Below, piece after piece: positions 12,360 through 24,103 of a stretch of 64,000 nucleotides of DNA. Each line of letters begins with the position of its first letter. Positions within the stretch are counted from its first letter, which is position 1. The stretch comes from Selaginella tamariscina (Eukaryota > Streptophyta > Lycopodiopsida > Selaginellales > Selaginellaceae). The DNA lies in contig PUQB01000372.1 of NCBI GenBank assembly GCA_003024785.1, positions 93,708 to 157,707 of the forward strand, given 5' to 3'. Below the pieces are notes generated by a model. The model did not search any database and was not told where the DNA came from. It saw nothing but the letters and a program-made list of their open reading frames with translations. Both the position numbers and the translations under genes were made by a program.

Positions 12360-12573
12360 GTAATGAACTATAATATTATAATTCAAACATATGTTATTTA
12401 GTAATAAATACTCCTTTATGTAGTACAATTTTAATACATTAAATGATATGATATTTAAATAACACAAAACACATCTACAAACATATCTTAGTTTTTCTTA
12501 ATGTAATTTTCACTTATGTTATAATAAAATAAACACAAGTACATTCATATTAAGAATTTAACTTTATACATAA

Positions 12574-12784
12574 TGAGAGAGGTGTAAATACCAAATACGA
12601 TTTGATTAGGTCTGACTGATACAAGGTATTTATACTAAGTGTTGTGCTAGGATTAGCACTCTTGGTACCAAGTAAATCATGGTGTCCAGATTAGCCAAGT
12701 GCCCATATTAGTGTGTATGATCCTAATGCCACATGGCAGAGTATACGTGGCGTATATACATAGTATATACCATGGAACCTTACA
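12574..12784 (-). repeat. 3' LTR of the 12.6-17.3 kb gypsy element
   Basis: 211 bases beginning TGAGAGAGGTG and ending CCTTACA on the plus strand. Matches 17081-17275 apart from small indels, including a longer AGCCAAGTGCCCATATTAG segment here. Confidence 0.93.
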
Positions 12785-12915
12785 TCATCCCCCTCTCAAG
12801 ATGGCTTCTACCTATCAAGGTGGTCCTCCTCCTTGGATGAGTGTCCGTTGGTGGAACGGTAGTAGCCGACACACATGAGCGACATGTTGTGACTCCCGAA
12901 CCCCATCACGCCGCT

Positions 12916-14118
12916 TCAAGCGATACACTGTGTTCCCAACTGTTCTTCAACACTCCAAGGCCCGACCCATCGTGGTTGAAGCCCTGCTGCGTGTGTTTGA
13001 TCCCCTAACCTTGGAAACTTGACGAGAACCAAATCTCCCACTTGGTATTGAGGTGGCATTCGATGTCGTTGATTGTAAGTCCGACGCTGATACTCTTGTG
13101 CACGAGCTAACTGTTCTCCACCTTGAGCATACAACAGAGGAAGGACTTGGTTCAAATGCTCCAACCACATACGCCCATCCATATACCGTGCTTCGTGAGG
13201 AGTGATGCCAACTGCTGGTGGCAATACAGGTTCACGACCATACAAAGCTTTGAATGGGGAAATCCCTGTTGACTTGTGAGGGGCTGAAACATAAGCAAAT
13301 TGGAGATATGGAAGCCACATATCCCAATCCGTATGGTCAGGGCTCACATACTTGGCAAGCATGACTTTGAAAGTTCTGTTCAACCGCTCCACCAAACCAT
13401 CAATCTTAGGATGATAAGCTGAGGCAAAAGATTATCAGATTTGCAACCGTCACATCAACAAAGCTACTACTTCCGCTGTTGGGCCCGGTCCTTGATTCGA
13501 TAGAATTCGTTCGGGGCAACCATGCCTTAGCACCACTTGAGCTAGTAGGAACTTGATGATGGAAGTTGTGTAGCATCTGGCAAAGCACACACTTCTACCA
13601 CCGAGTCAAGTAATCAGAGCACACATGATGTATCGATTACCGAACTGCAACAGGGAATGGTCCCATGATGTCATACGCTACCAGCTCAAAGGGGCGAGAA
13701 ACTCGAATTGGTCCAGGGTTGCCGCAGGAGGAAGTGTGGACACGTTATGCCGTTGACACTCCGGACACGTATGAATGTACTCATGTAGGTCTTGTCGCAA
13801 TCGGGGCCAATACAAGTGCTGTCGAATCCTCTCAAGGCATCGTTGGAATCCCATGTGTCCGGACATCGGGTTGTCATGAAAGAACTGCAACCAGGAGTTA
13901 ATGTAAACTGGTGGTGCCACCACACGACACTCGGAACCGTCTCCAACAAAGACAAGCAAGTCATCCATCAGTCTGAAAGATCGTGCATATGTGCGAAAGT
14001 TAAGATCCTCGCAGGGTACCTCACTACTCAAGACCACGCAACCTCCTGATCCATGGCTCCATCTTTTGAGCCTCCACAATGTCTTCCCGCCTCGGAAGTA
14101 CGCGATCAGGAAGGGCAT
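12916..14118 (-). pseudogene. integrase region of the 12.6-17.3 kb gypsy element
   Basis: The zinc-binding part is visible as HMGFQRCLERIRQHLYWPRL followed by CPECQRH (about 13690-13900). The catalytic core is largely unreadable around 13400-13680, where frames break. Its end is the E-bearing VERLNRTFKVML segment (13360-13395), followed by LPYLQFAYVSAPHKSTG and the integrase C-terminal segment with YQVGDLVLVK. The function was integration of the cDNA. The stop after LGTQCIA at 12916 leaves no chromodomain. Confidence 0.85.
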
Positions 14119-14186
14119 CCGGCAACAATGCTACAGGGGCTGCCACTACCACAGGAGCTCGGGATAACGCATCCACATCCGCCATG

Positions 14187-14723
14187 CTAGACCCTGGGCG
14201 ATGAACAACCCGAAAACGATACCCTTGCAAAATTAACGCCCAACGTGCAAGTCGTCCCGTCACATTCCTCCTCTTCATGATTGAGTTGACGCAGCATGAT
14301 CAGTTTCCAACAATGTGTTGGAGCCATGTAGATATGCATGGAACTTTTGAAAGGCCCATACGGCTGCCAGACATTCCTTGTCCGTGGTGGAATAATTTTT
14401 CTCTGCCTCAGTAAGGCTCCGACTTGCATAAGCGATTGGGTACCGCTGACCATTGGGAGTCTCCTGCAACAGATCGGCCCCCAACCCGACATCTGAAGCA
14501 TCGGTCCGAAGAATAAAGGATTTGGCAAGTCCGGATACCGCAACAAAGGTGGAGATCCTAGCAATGCCTTAACATCCTCGAACGCCTTCTGACACTTCTT
14601 GGACCACCGGAACTGAGCTCCTTGTTTTAACAATCCTCGCAATGGGGCTGTCAAATCTGAGAACCGCGGAACAAACCTCGCTAGGTATGTTGCCTTTCCC
14701 AAGAAACGCTGCAACTCCGCCAC
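14187..14723 (-). pseudogene. RNase H region of the 12.6-17.3 kb gypsy element
   Basis: An N-terminal connection segment (LQRFLGKATYLARFVPRF) leads into RNase H, which continues in a second frame as PIAYASRSLTEAEKNYST and ECLAAVWAFQKF (14275-14484). A one-base shift separates the two. A further frame resumes at 14024-14278 with RLARWALILQGYRF and the HRPGSSMADVDALSR tether common to gypsy polyproteins. Confidence 0.85.
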
Positions 14724-14727
14724 TGAC

Positions 14728-15636
14728 TCAGGAGCAGGAAATTCTCGTACATAGGGTCTTCTCGGGATCCGGTTTCACACCCTCTGCCGTGATGATGAAT
14801 CCTAAGTATTTCAAGGAGGTACATCCGAACTTGCACTTCTGCTCTTTCAACTTCAGCCCGTATTGCACCAATCGCTGCAGGACCCGCTCTAACTGCTGAA
14901 GGTGCTCCTCCCACGTAGCAGAGTGAATAAGAAGGTCATCGATGTACGCACGTGCAAATTCTTCAAAGCCCTCCAATAGCTCATCCATCATCCGCTGGAA
15001 GGTTGCTGGGGCCCCGACCAACCCAAATGGCATGACCGTAAACTCGTACAAGCCGGATGGTGTTCGAAATGCTGTCTTTGCTGCATCTTCAGGAGCCATA
15101 GGGATCTGCCAATAGCCGGAAGCCATGTCAAGAATAGTGAAGTACCGGCTATTCCCCAATGCATCGACCAAATCATCCACCCTTGGTAGTGGATATGAAT
15201 CTGGAACAGAAACATCGTTCAATGGCCTGAAATCAATAGTGAAACGTGTAGTCCCATCCGGCTTCGGAACTAGGTGTGGTTCTGCTGCCCATGGACTTCG
15301 AGACTTACGTATCACCTTCAACTCTAGCATCTCCCTCACACAACGATTCAAGATATCCTTCTCCTTTGGAGATCGTCGCCTGAGCCCCATTCTGATCGGG
15401 CGAGTTGTACCAGTCGGGATGTGATGCCGAGTAGTCAACAGGGGATTTGCATCTCCTACAATGGGTTTGAATAGGCTCGGATACCTCGCCAACAGCTCCT
15501 TGATGTCCTTAGCTCGTTGCTCTGGAGAAGGCTCTGCCTTAGGCGCCATCATGCCCTGCAATGTTGCCGCCATGCCATTCGGTGCATGTTCTGTAGCCTG
15601 CAATGGGGGGCATCCTGGGATAGACAACGTGCACAT
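14728..15636 (-). pseudogene. reverse transcriptase of the 12.6-17.3 kb gypsy element
   Basis: A 302-codon frame with the expected motifs: LVPKPDGTTRFTIDFRPLN, LPRVDDLVDALGNSRYFTIL, MPFGLVGAPATFQRMMDELL, the catalytic YIDD box (AYIDDLLIHS) and KCKFGCTSLKYLGFI. The YIDD aspartates are intact. The domain itself is uninterrupted. The frame is lost just after PDPEKT, before the RNase H segment. Confidence 0.92.
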
Positions 15637-15742
15637 TTCAAAATCACATCTTGCCTTGACCGCACGAAGCCAATTGACACCAGGATGATGTCATGGACTT
15701 GGCTCGGCATCACCCGCAACGGAAGTAGATGATGGTATCCTC

Positions 15743-16090
15743 CTACACCACAGGCACATGTGCAATTCGATGTGATCTAGTAAAAGACTGCTTATCAGCA
15801 AACACTACCTTCAAAGTTCGCTCAGCTGGTACTGTGTGCAAGTGCAAGGACTCCGCTACTGATCGATTGATAGAAGATATACTGGATCCGGAGTCCACCA
15901 GGACTGAAACAGGAGTTCCTTCTACCATGCCGGAGAACACAAACATAAAACGCTCAGTGTCCAGTAACTCACTCGAGACCCCTATGCCCGCACAAGCATG
16001 GAAGAACAAAGGTGCTTCGGGGAAGTGTCGACCATGCGCTGGAATCAAGTTCTTCAGAGGTGGTGCAGTGCATGGGTCCTGACACCCCAT
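15743..16090 (-). pseudogene. aspartic protease region of the 12.6-17.3 kb gypsy element
   Basis: The frame contains VSVLVDSGSSISSINRSVA, with the DSG catalytic triplet of retroviral-type proteases. It lies between gag and the reverse transcriptase, as expected in gypsy. The link to the polymerase frame (about 15640-15740) is interrupted. Confidence 0.85.
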
Positions 16091-16999
16091 GCACTATCCT
16101 CGTTTTCCGGCTGCGGAAGAGTCTCCACTTCTTCTGCAATCTCGATGGCAGCTACTTGATGTCGATTTGCACATGCTCGTGCAACATGTCCCCAACCTCG
16201 GCACTTAGCACTGAATGTTCCGCCCACGACCACGACCACGACCACGCCGACCAGCAGCTTGGCTGGCCCCTCCTGCGGCCTGAGGACTGGTCCTCCATCT
16301 GAACAGCACCCACCTCCATCGGAACAGGATCGGATGTCCCAGGAATAGGTGCCGATACAGGATATACACGTTGTGCTGCCCCAATGAGTTCTCAAATCGT
16401 GTGCAATCCGCAAGGCCTCCTCCACAGTCGAAGGACCAAATCCCTCCACCAAGCCAGCCAAATCAGGGCGAAGAGCTGGCCATAACAAGCCCAAACGTAC
16501 CCGTTCTGTCATGCTTGGATCCGCACGATTGACCAAGTTTCGAAACTTAATCCCGAATCGTTGGAACGTCTCTCCCGACACTTGCTTCAAGTCATGGAGC
16601 TCACGAAAAGCTGCAGCAGAATCCTCGGGCTTACCAAAAGCTTGCTTGAAACCGCTGGATAAGATGTTCCAATCTTGTCGATCAAGAACGGGGACACCAT
16701 TGTACCATTGCAAGGCAAGTCCTTGACACGTTGGGAATTCTCAACCGTTGGGAGTCAGACCATCCATGGTAGTCAGCAATCCCTTGAAAATGTTCCCACC
16801 AATGGTACACGTCTGCTCCAACCTCCCCCTTGAAGAATCTGGACGAACATGGATTGGAACCCAAAAGGTGTGGATTGGGACTTTGCGGCATAGTAGCATT
16901 CTGCTGCATTCTTTGATGAATTTCCCGCAAAGAGCAGTCTGATTCCACGCTCAATTGTAGTGCGTCGAACAACTGCAACCACCTTTCTTCGGTCGCCAT
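16054..16999 (-). pseudogene. gag of the 12.6-17.3 kb gypsy element
   Basis: Start chosen at ATG 16999 (MATEERWLQLFDALQL), about 80 bases inside the 5' LTR. A capsid-like part (FFKGEVGADVYHWWEHFQG, then DLKQVSGETFQRFGIKF) follows with one frame change near 16700. The nucleic-acid-binding knuckle reads AKCRGWGHVARAC, where the second cysteine of CX2CX4HX4C is Trp, so the zinc site is damaged. The frame then enters the protease. Confidence 0.85.
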
Positions 17000-17080
17000 C
17001 ACCAAAAGAACAAGGGAAGAGGGAGACAAAAAGAACGCAAAAAAAATAAGCCGAAAAAGGATACCCAACTTCTCCACCAA

Positions 17081-17275
17081 TGAGAGAGGTGTGAATACCA
17101 AATATAATTCGATTAGACTGACTGATACAGGTATTTATACTAAGTGTCTGTGCTAGGATTAGCACTCTTGGTACCAAGTAAATCATGGTGTCCAGATTAG
17201 TGTGTCTAGATCCTAATGCCACATGGCCAGAGTATACGTGGCGTATATATGTAGTATATACCATGGAACCTTACA
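17081..17275 (-). repeat. 5' LTR of the 12.6-17.3 kb gypsy element
   Basis: 195 bases with the same ends as the partner LTR. On the minus strand it is followed by TTGGTGGAGAAGTTGGG, the presumed primer-binding site. Confidence 0.93.
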
Positions 17276-17330
17276 ATAACACGTTCGATGTATTTAAAAT
17301 TAGAATTTCCTAAAGACTAAACTAAAATTT

Positions 17331-17372
17331 TATTTAGGGTTAGTAGTATAAGGTGTAAACCCTAAACCCTAT
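17331..17372. repeat. interstitial plant telomere-like repeats
   Basis: TTTAGGGTTAG and, 20 bases on, AAACCCTAAACCCTA. Only two or three units, in opposite orientations. 17373-18003 is AT-rich with no gene seen. Confidence 0.6.
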
Positions 17373-18003
17373 TCCTTAAAGAGCTATTTTTTTAACAAGT
17401 TTTTTTTAGGGTTGATTTTCTCTATAAAGAGATGCCTCTCACTTGTTTATTCCGCCCAAACCACGGTGAAGAGAGCTATACATATCTCAATCGCTATTCA
17501 AGTTCCAATTCAGTTAACTTTTGAGTCAAATTCCGTTAAATGCTAACTGAGTTGACTTTTTTTGTAAAAACTTAATGAAAATTAGGTTTATGAATTTGAT
17601 TTATAATAAAAATTAATAATTTGTTAATCTACATCATTATATTAAACAGCAAAAAAACAATACTATAAGAGATCGTTTGACTCATGTTGATTGAAAAGTT
17701 GACCAACCATATGCTGAACCCGGTCAACGATGTCTGTTCTTCATCTATTATAAAAATTTAACACTGAATTATTATGCTAGCATATAGCTTTTAAGTGAAA
17801 GTTTATTGATTATATTATATAAAATCTGATATTTTAACCCTGCATTTTGTAAAACTACTTATTTAAATTTAAAACACAGTGTACACACATGTATCTATGT
17901 AGAAACAAAGAGTGTAAATCAAACATTACTCGAAACTATATAATAAAAAAATAATAATAACATTAATATGCTTTGTTTTTTTTTGACTCCCTCAACAGTC
18001 TCT

Positions 18004-18397
18004 TCATTTGCAAGCTTCTTGATGAGCTCTTGCCAATATCTTATCTGAATGCATATAATACACATACTGTACGAATAGGCAAATAAAATATAAAAGCATA
18101 AACATATTCATACAATATTTATCATCTGATTGTAAATGAGAAGGAAAATGAAAATGAGTTTTCAAAGGAATACAATGGTGAGTTGATCCGCTCTGTAAAA
18201 TCATTATAATTTTTATTTTGGATTCCTTGTCATTTTTCTTTTCCAAAAGTGTATATATTTCTTAAAGTAAAAAGAATAAATTATAATAATAAATATTTAT
18301 TAATAAGAATATTTTATTAAACTGTACTTAGCTGTTCTGTTCGTTGCTCCTCCAAAGCTTTTGCTTCCTCGTACATTCTTTGCTTTTCAACTTTGTG
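18004..18397 (-). CDS. last two exons of a coiled-coil protein gene
   Basis: On the minus strand, an exon at 18397-18328 after a CCTCAG acceptor reads HKVEKQRMYEEAKALEEQ. After an intron the next exon starts at 18044 behind TTCAG and reads KILARAHQEACK before TGA at 18006-18004. The one leftover base of the first exon and the two needed by the second keep a single frame, which supports the join. The product ends in a highly charged Glu/Lys/Gln helix, probably a coiled coil. I could not trace upstream exons in 18398-20348. Family unknown; a broken gene is equally possible. Confidence 0.42.
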
Positions 18398-20348
18398 CTG
18401 AGGTTTACATAATAATCATACACACACAAACACATATATAAATGTCAATAGAGTGTGCGTGTGTGTTAAACATATATGAATATGTGCATGTGTATACACC
18501 TGGATGCATACATTATTACAAAGTGAACTAGAGGCTTACACACACAACACCTGAAGGCACAAACGGACATAAATGACATTAATAGATATTAATTATTTTA
18601 CAAAGTAATAATTTAAAAGCGGTATCGAATAGAGGCTTTCAGTGACCTGTTTACATACACATAATAAACATAGATTTTTTAATGGTACTATAAGCTAATT
18701 GAAAGTACGCGGGGTAAGACAAATAGAGTGTAGATATTCTATAGGGTACGCGGGGTAAGACAAATAGAGTGTAGATATTCTATAGGGACGAGGATTTACA
18801 CGACGGTACGTGTTTGGAATTAAACTCCGTGTAAGAAAGTTAACAAAATAGTTTAAATTATAAAGTTTAAACATTTAAACTCTTTGTTAAAAACTTCTCT
18901 AATATATTAAATGACTTGTTATATTTAATATAGAGTAAAGAAACAAGTTAAAATCGCATTTCTTTCTTTCGTGTTACACATATAGAGTAAACATTGTGTC
19001 CAGGAATTTGAAATATATATATTTATAATACTTTTACAGACACCATTGCAAAGCTTTCAAAAATCATTTTCTTTTTCCTTGTCATAGACAAATATTATGT
19101 GAATATGTTTTAATTTATCCATGTTTATTGAGCATTTTCTTATTTCTATACAGATAGCCAAACAACTTGGTATCCCAATTTTGCATGCTATATGTAAACA
19201 CAAATTTATACGGACACATGTTATACATATAATAAACAGGATAGCCTGCTTAATTGACTCAAGCTAGATATTATTAAAAAGGTTTGATAATAATAGTAAA
19301 ACATATAGTAAATTTATAAAATTAAATATGAATCCAGAGTATATTAAAGATTATCCGTACCCAGTGTATACTACTACTGGATATGTGTGTATATGCATGT
19401 AATCTTTTTATTAAATGCATGCAGAACAGTATACAACAGTTCTTCGTTCAAAACGCTAATTACTTTCAAAAGAAAAATATCAATGCATCATTATGTCCAC
19501 AAATCTTTTCAAAAAACATTTTTTTCTTCCGTCTCATTTGCAATCATAAATACTTGTCTAAAATCATATAATAAATCTTTCTGAATATGTTTTTATATTT
19601 TGTATTAGATTTTAATTTATCAGTATTAAAAACTTTTAATTCTCTTGTTCTTACAGTATATTCTTGCATGCATGCAATAAATCATTGCCAATTCACACAC
19701 AAAAGCTGGTGGAGAAAACGAAGCTTATTATCCTTATTATTATTATATAGTTTGAATTTGATTTACACTTATAAACACTAAGCAATTACAAGTGTTGCCT
19801 TTGAATTCTCTATTGAAAAGGATGGCCTAATCCTAACATCCCACCTGACATTTAATTCAGCACCTATTTTAAAATAACACAAATATATTTCATAAAATCC
19901 TTATATTATGTAATTTTACTATGTTAAATAATTTTCTAGATGTGGCAAATGTTCATATCTCATTTATTATACTTAATGTAAATACTGGTTACATACGATA
20001 TATACTGAAAATAGTTTCAAAGATATTTATGATATAGTAAAACAATCTTTATAATAATGAATATATCTTTTTATATATAAATCTTAATTTCAATATAACG
20101 GTTATTCTAATTCGGTTGTTGTCTCCAGGTTTTTACATTAGTGAGTATGTTAATTTTTTTTTATCAATTTAGCTTAATATAAATATTATTGATTTTTGAG
20201 GTATCCAACAAAATAAAGAAGCAATTTGCATGCTATATGTAAACATAAATTTACAAACTAAGTGTCACACGACAACTCTCTCTCTCTCTCTCTATCTCTC
20301 AATCAAGGACTTGTAGGAGGTCATTTGAGTTTACTATATGTGTATATA
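18398..20348. other. AT-rich spacer with a short tandem duplication
   Basis: A 41-base unit beginning GTACGCGGGGTAAGAC occurs twice in tandem (about 18706-18788). The words TTGCATGCTATATGTAAACA recur near 19180 and 20228. A (CT)n run lies at 20275-20300. A short frame after a TACAG at 19153 (IAKQLGIPILHA) could be an exon but is too short to call. Confidence 0.45.
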
Positions 20349-21192
20349 TATTACGACCCATATAACAAATCAAAGAATATTCCTTAAAAAGGTATAAGTT
20401 AGAATATTCTTAAAGATTTATACTTAGATCTAAGAAAATTAAGGGCATGCTAATATTGGAAACCCTTTTGGAGAGCAGCGCATGTGGCGACTAGAGACAA
20501 CTCGGGGAGGTCGGGTCATTTTATGAGGGTCTCTAGTTTGTATGTAGTGGTGCCTAACAATTAGTATCGGAGGCAAGGTTCGAGATGAGTGACTGGTGGG
20601 AAGGAGAGGATAATATCACTTGTGCGGAGATGTTGAACACTGAGAGGCAAATTGTCCAAGGAAGAGCAAGCCCAAGAGCAAAAGTTTCAATAGCAGCAAG
20701 GACAAGTAAACGCCTAAGAAGCTTCAAGATGGGCGTGGAAAAGAACACAAAGGAGACTTCTCTAGACCACAAGGAGGAGCCACACACATGTGCTATTGTG
20801 GTGGAGGGACGACTTAGTGAGCATCCAATGTGGATAGCAGGAGTAACAATAACTTTGTGTCAACAAAGTTAGTGGAGTGCAACTTGCCCACGAAGACTGA
20901 GCCTCAATACAAGATTGAGGGCTCAGTTATCACACAGAGCTACAGTGCTTGTGTGAAGGAATTACAGTTGGAGGTTGGCAAAACCCAACTAGTGGAGCTA
21001 CACAAAGATTGTGCCTCAATACGAGATTGAGGGCTCAGTTATCACACAGAGCTACAGTGCTTGTGTGGAGGAGTTACAGTTGTAGGTTGGCAAAACCCAA
21101 CTGGTGGAGCTGCACAAAGACTGTGCCTCAATACGAAATTGAGGGCCCAGTTATCACACAGAGCTACAGTGCTTGTGTGAAGGAGTTACATC
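20349..21192 (+). mobile_element. internally deleted gypsy copy, plus strand
   Basis: An LTR at about 20349-20559 (ending GTGCCTAACA) matches the LTR of the element at 52242-57000, followed by the same leader (GGTTCGAGATGAGTGAC). The frame then jumps from the gag start to the zinc-knuckle/protease region, so most of gag is missing. The protease part reads EGRLSEHP but lacks an intact DSG. No reverse transcriptase and no second LTR were found. It is a truncated relative of the ALG13-inserted family. Confidence 0.8.
20895..21192 (+). repeat. 111-base tandem repeat within the protease region
   Basis: About 2.7 units. Each contains CCTCAATACGAGATTGAGG, ATCACACAGAGCTACAGTGC and GGCAAAACCCAACTGGTGGA. 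The same sequence occurs once in the parent element near 55440-55550, so the tandem arose within this deleted copy. Confidence 0.85.
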
Positions 21193-21589
21193 TTACTCTA
21201 TTCTTATTTTCTAATGAAAATAGTATTCAAGTATTTTTTAAAAAATATTTAAGTTTATCGATAAAGCTCCAACCGATAAGCCACATCGTTAATACGGAAT
21301 GCCACATAAAATGAACCGAGGTGTTGATAGTTAAATTTTCCACAAGGCTGCGTAGTCTTGATGTTGCATCAAAGAAACAATCACCAACATGATAAACCAA
21401 ATTGTCATTATGATACTGATCGGCAGCTGTCTTCTAATGTTCATGTGTTTCATAAGATGTTGATGAAGTGTAGCCTGGACAGATTGGAGACGATCAAGTC
21501 GATCTTCAGCAAACGGATTTACCGAACTCCTGGGTGTATTAAAACTCCATTATGGATGTTGACTTGTCAAGGCATAGAAGGGTAACATA

Positions 21590-22120
21590 CCAATTGACAC
21601 ATGCTTGGAGTTGTTATAGGAGAACTCAGCTAAAGGCAGTAGCAGTAACCAATCATCATGTTAGTAATTGATGAAACACCATAAATACTATTTGAGGGTC
21701 TACCATCAGATTCAAAGATAACGACCTCTTAATCTTGAATAGCTCAAGAAGTCATTACCAAAACATAACGATAAATTGCGGGCCATAATTACTGACAATG
21801 TTATTGGGGAGTCCATGTAGCCGAAAAACATTCTTCATAATCAAGTCAGTTATCTCTTCACTAGAAATAGTTTTCGTACATGGTAAGAAATGAACCATCT
21901 TAGTAAAACAGTCCACGACAACGAGAATAGTGTTGAATCCTTAAATTGGCGACAAATCAATCACAAAGTCTATTGAGATACAAGACCAAGGCATTCTTGG
22001 AGCTAGAAGCGTTTGGACGAGATCATATGGGCGATGGACAAGGAATTTTAAAGCGAACATAAATGTCACATGTATGAATAAACTCTTCCACCGATTGGTG
22101 TAGTATAGGGTTTAGGTTGT
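21590..22120 (-). pseudogene. integrase remnant of the old sushi-like element
   Basis: Segments in sequence on the minus strand: FIHTCDI (zinc part), SIDFVIDLSP, VVVDCFTKMVHFLPC, MKNVFRLHGLPNNIVS. The last is followed by NYGPQF, where families normally have an Asp (SDxGPQF), so the second catalytic aspartate is Asn. Several stops interrupt it. Confidence 0.75.
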
Positions 22121-22199
22121 ACCCAAGAGAGGATCTACCAGCTTGACATTGATTTAAAACTTAAACTTGAGAAAAGTAAATCAAGTTCCAATGATCAGT

Positions 22200-23330
22200 G
22201 AAGACGGGTTACCTTGTGCGAGGAGCCTTCAAGAAACCTTCACCATTCTTGGAAGCAATCCATAATAGCTAAAAGTTCCTTGTCATAAATCTCATAATTA
22301 ATCTCCATAGCTTATAAACCTGTGCTACAGGGCATAGATCGCTATTAGAGCCATACTGATAGAGAATACCACCCCAAGAAATGTCTCTATCACAAAGGGT
22401 TTGGCTAGGTTAGGGTGAAGCAAGATCGAAGCCAAGGTAAAAGCAAATTTGAGTGTGATAAACATGTCCTCAACCTCCATAGACCACTGGAATGGAATCT
22501 CCAGCACAATTTTGAAGAAGTCTTTAATGAAGAACATGGCAAAAAATTCCTCTCAAAATTTGCGAAATTGTGCGACATGGAATCATTCTTTTCCAAAAGT
22601 GCCACAAACTGATAAAAATTGGCAAAGCCAAGAAAACACTGGACATCTCAAGTTAACTTTGACATTTTTCACTCAAGAATTCCATGTTCATGGAGATTCT
22701 AGTGCATGACACCACGTATCCTAGAAACTCAACTTATTCATGATGAAACTGACACTTTTCCAATTTGGCATAAAGATCATGCTGCCAAAGTCTTTTCAAA
22801 ACCTAATGGATGTATTATTGATGTTCCTCTTCCATCTTTAAGAAAATAAGGATGTCGTCTAAGTAAATAATCATAAACCAGTCAAGAAAGTTGCAAAAAA
22901 TGTCATTGGCCATATGCTAGAAAATTGTAGGGGCATTGATTAACCTGAAAGATATCACCATGTACTCAAAATGCCCATAGCATGTATGGAAAGCAATTTT
23001 CAATTCGTCACCAGGGCGAATACTGAGCAGATTGTAAGCACCTCAGAGGTCGATCTTTGAAAAATTAACGAGCCCCATGAAGACATTCAAGAATCTTGAG
23101 ATAAAGAGGTAGTGGATATTTGTGATTTTGTTCAACTCGTAATAGTCGACCATTAATCGGAAAGAGTTATCCTTTTTCTTAACAAAGAAGATAGGTGTAC
23201 CAACTGGAAATTTGGAATAACGAATGAAATCAATAACTAGGTTGTCATTGATGTATTTCTGTAAAGTTTTAAACTCAAGTGGAGAAAGACTATAGATTGG
23301 ACCAAATGAAGGTGTATCACCTTCAATAGT
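22200..23330 (-). pseudogene. reverse transcriptase / RNase H remnant of the old sushi-like element
   Basis: Near 23220-23080: TPIFFVKKKDNSFRLMVDY and ELNKI. Near 23060-22900: [25 protein letters not shown]. Near 22880-22830 the catalytic box is blurred. RNase H starts in an open frame (22325-22537) with ITLKFAFTLASILLHPNLAK and VIET, where the usual Asp of ETD is lost. Decay is heavy, so this is the oldest identifiable element in the window. Confidence 0.75.
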
Positions 23331-23608
23331 ATCAATCAGACAGTCATATGGATGATATGTTTAGGAAGACAACTGACTTGGACCTTATCTAATACATCCG
23401 TAAACTCATGGTATGCAGACGGCAAGGAACTAGGAGCAAATGTCGAAGATAGAGTCACCATCATAACAAAAATCTTGTCGGGCTAACATGGCTAAATATT
23501 GCCCATGAAATAATCGAGATACGGATAGGGGATGTTGTTGGAAGTCGAAGTCAGAATTGATGTCTTTAGGTTGCCAGGCTAGAGTCATGATCGAAGCCAG
23601 AGACAAAG

Positions 23609-23945
23609 ATGAAGTCGGAACCAAAGTCGGAATCGAAGTTGGAGCAAGAGACAGAGATGCAGAAGTGCTGCCAGGAACCAGAGGTGTTGAAATGTAGTCA
23701 TGACTTAGAGTTACAGAGGTATTGCAAGAAGCTGAAGTTGTTGAGATACGGCCAAGAGCTAGAGTTACAGAGGTACTACCATAAGCCGGAGTTGCAGAGG
23801 TACTGCCAAGAGCTAGAGTTGTAGAGATACTGCCAAGAGACAGAGTTGCATAGGTACTGCCAAGAGTTAGAATTGCCGAGATATGGCCAAGAGTTAGAGT
23901 TGCAGAGATATTGCTAGGATTGAAGTTGCTGAGATATGGCTAGAA
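23609..23945 (+). repeat. 30-base tandem repeat encoding a 10-residue motif
   Basis: About ten degenerate 30-base units, typically GAGTTGCAGAGGTACTGCC followed by AAGAGCTA. Read on the plus strand they give ELQRYCQELE-like decapeptides over 23609-23824, continuing past a stop. The position is between reverse transcriptase and gag of the old element. Nothing similar occurs in the other elements, so it is a local minisatellite. Confidence 0.75.
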
Positions 23946-24103
23946 ATCAAAGACGAAACAGAAACTAGAGCAGAAACAACTAGGATACAAGTTGTCTAAT
24001 CAATTTGCAGATTGAGGGTCTCGAACCAAAGAAGACCAAGAATAACAAGAATTTGAAAATTGAAGTGATGTTGAAGAAGACCAAGCACAAGATATTACGA
24101 GGG

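Larger units (their letters stand above)
12574..17275 (-). mobile_element. Ty3/gypsy LTR retrotransposon, 4.7 kb
   Basis: LTRs lie at 12574-12784 and 17081-17275, with TG...CA ends and flanking ATAA at both sides (12570-12573 and 17276-17279). Internal order on the minus strand is gag, protease, reverse transcriptase, RNase H, integrase, which is the gypsy order. A purine tract (GAGAGGGGG) adjoins the 3' LTR, and TTGGTGGAGAAG follows the 5' LTR as primer-binding site. Frames are interrupted in gag, RNase H and integrase, so the element is probably dead. Moderate LTR differences suggest it is not very recent. Confidence 0.93.
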
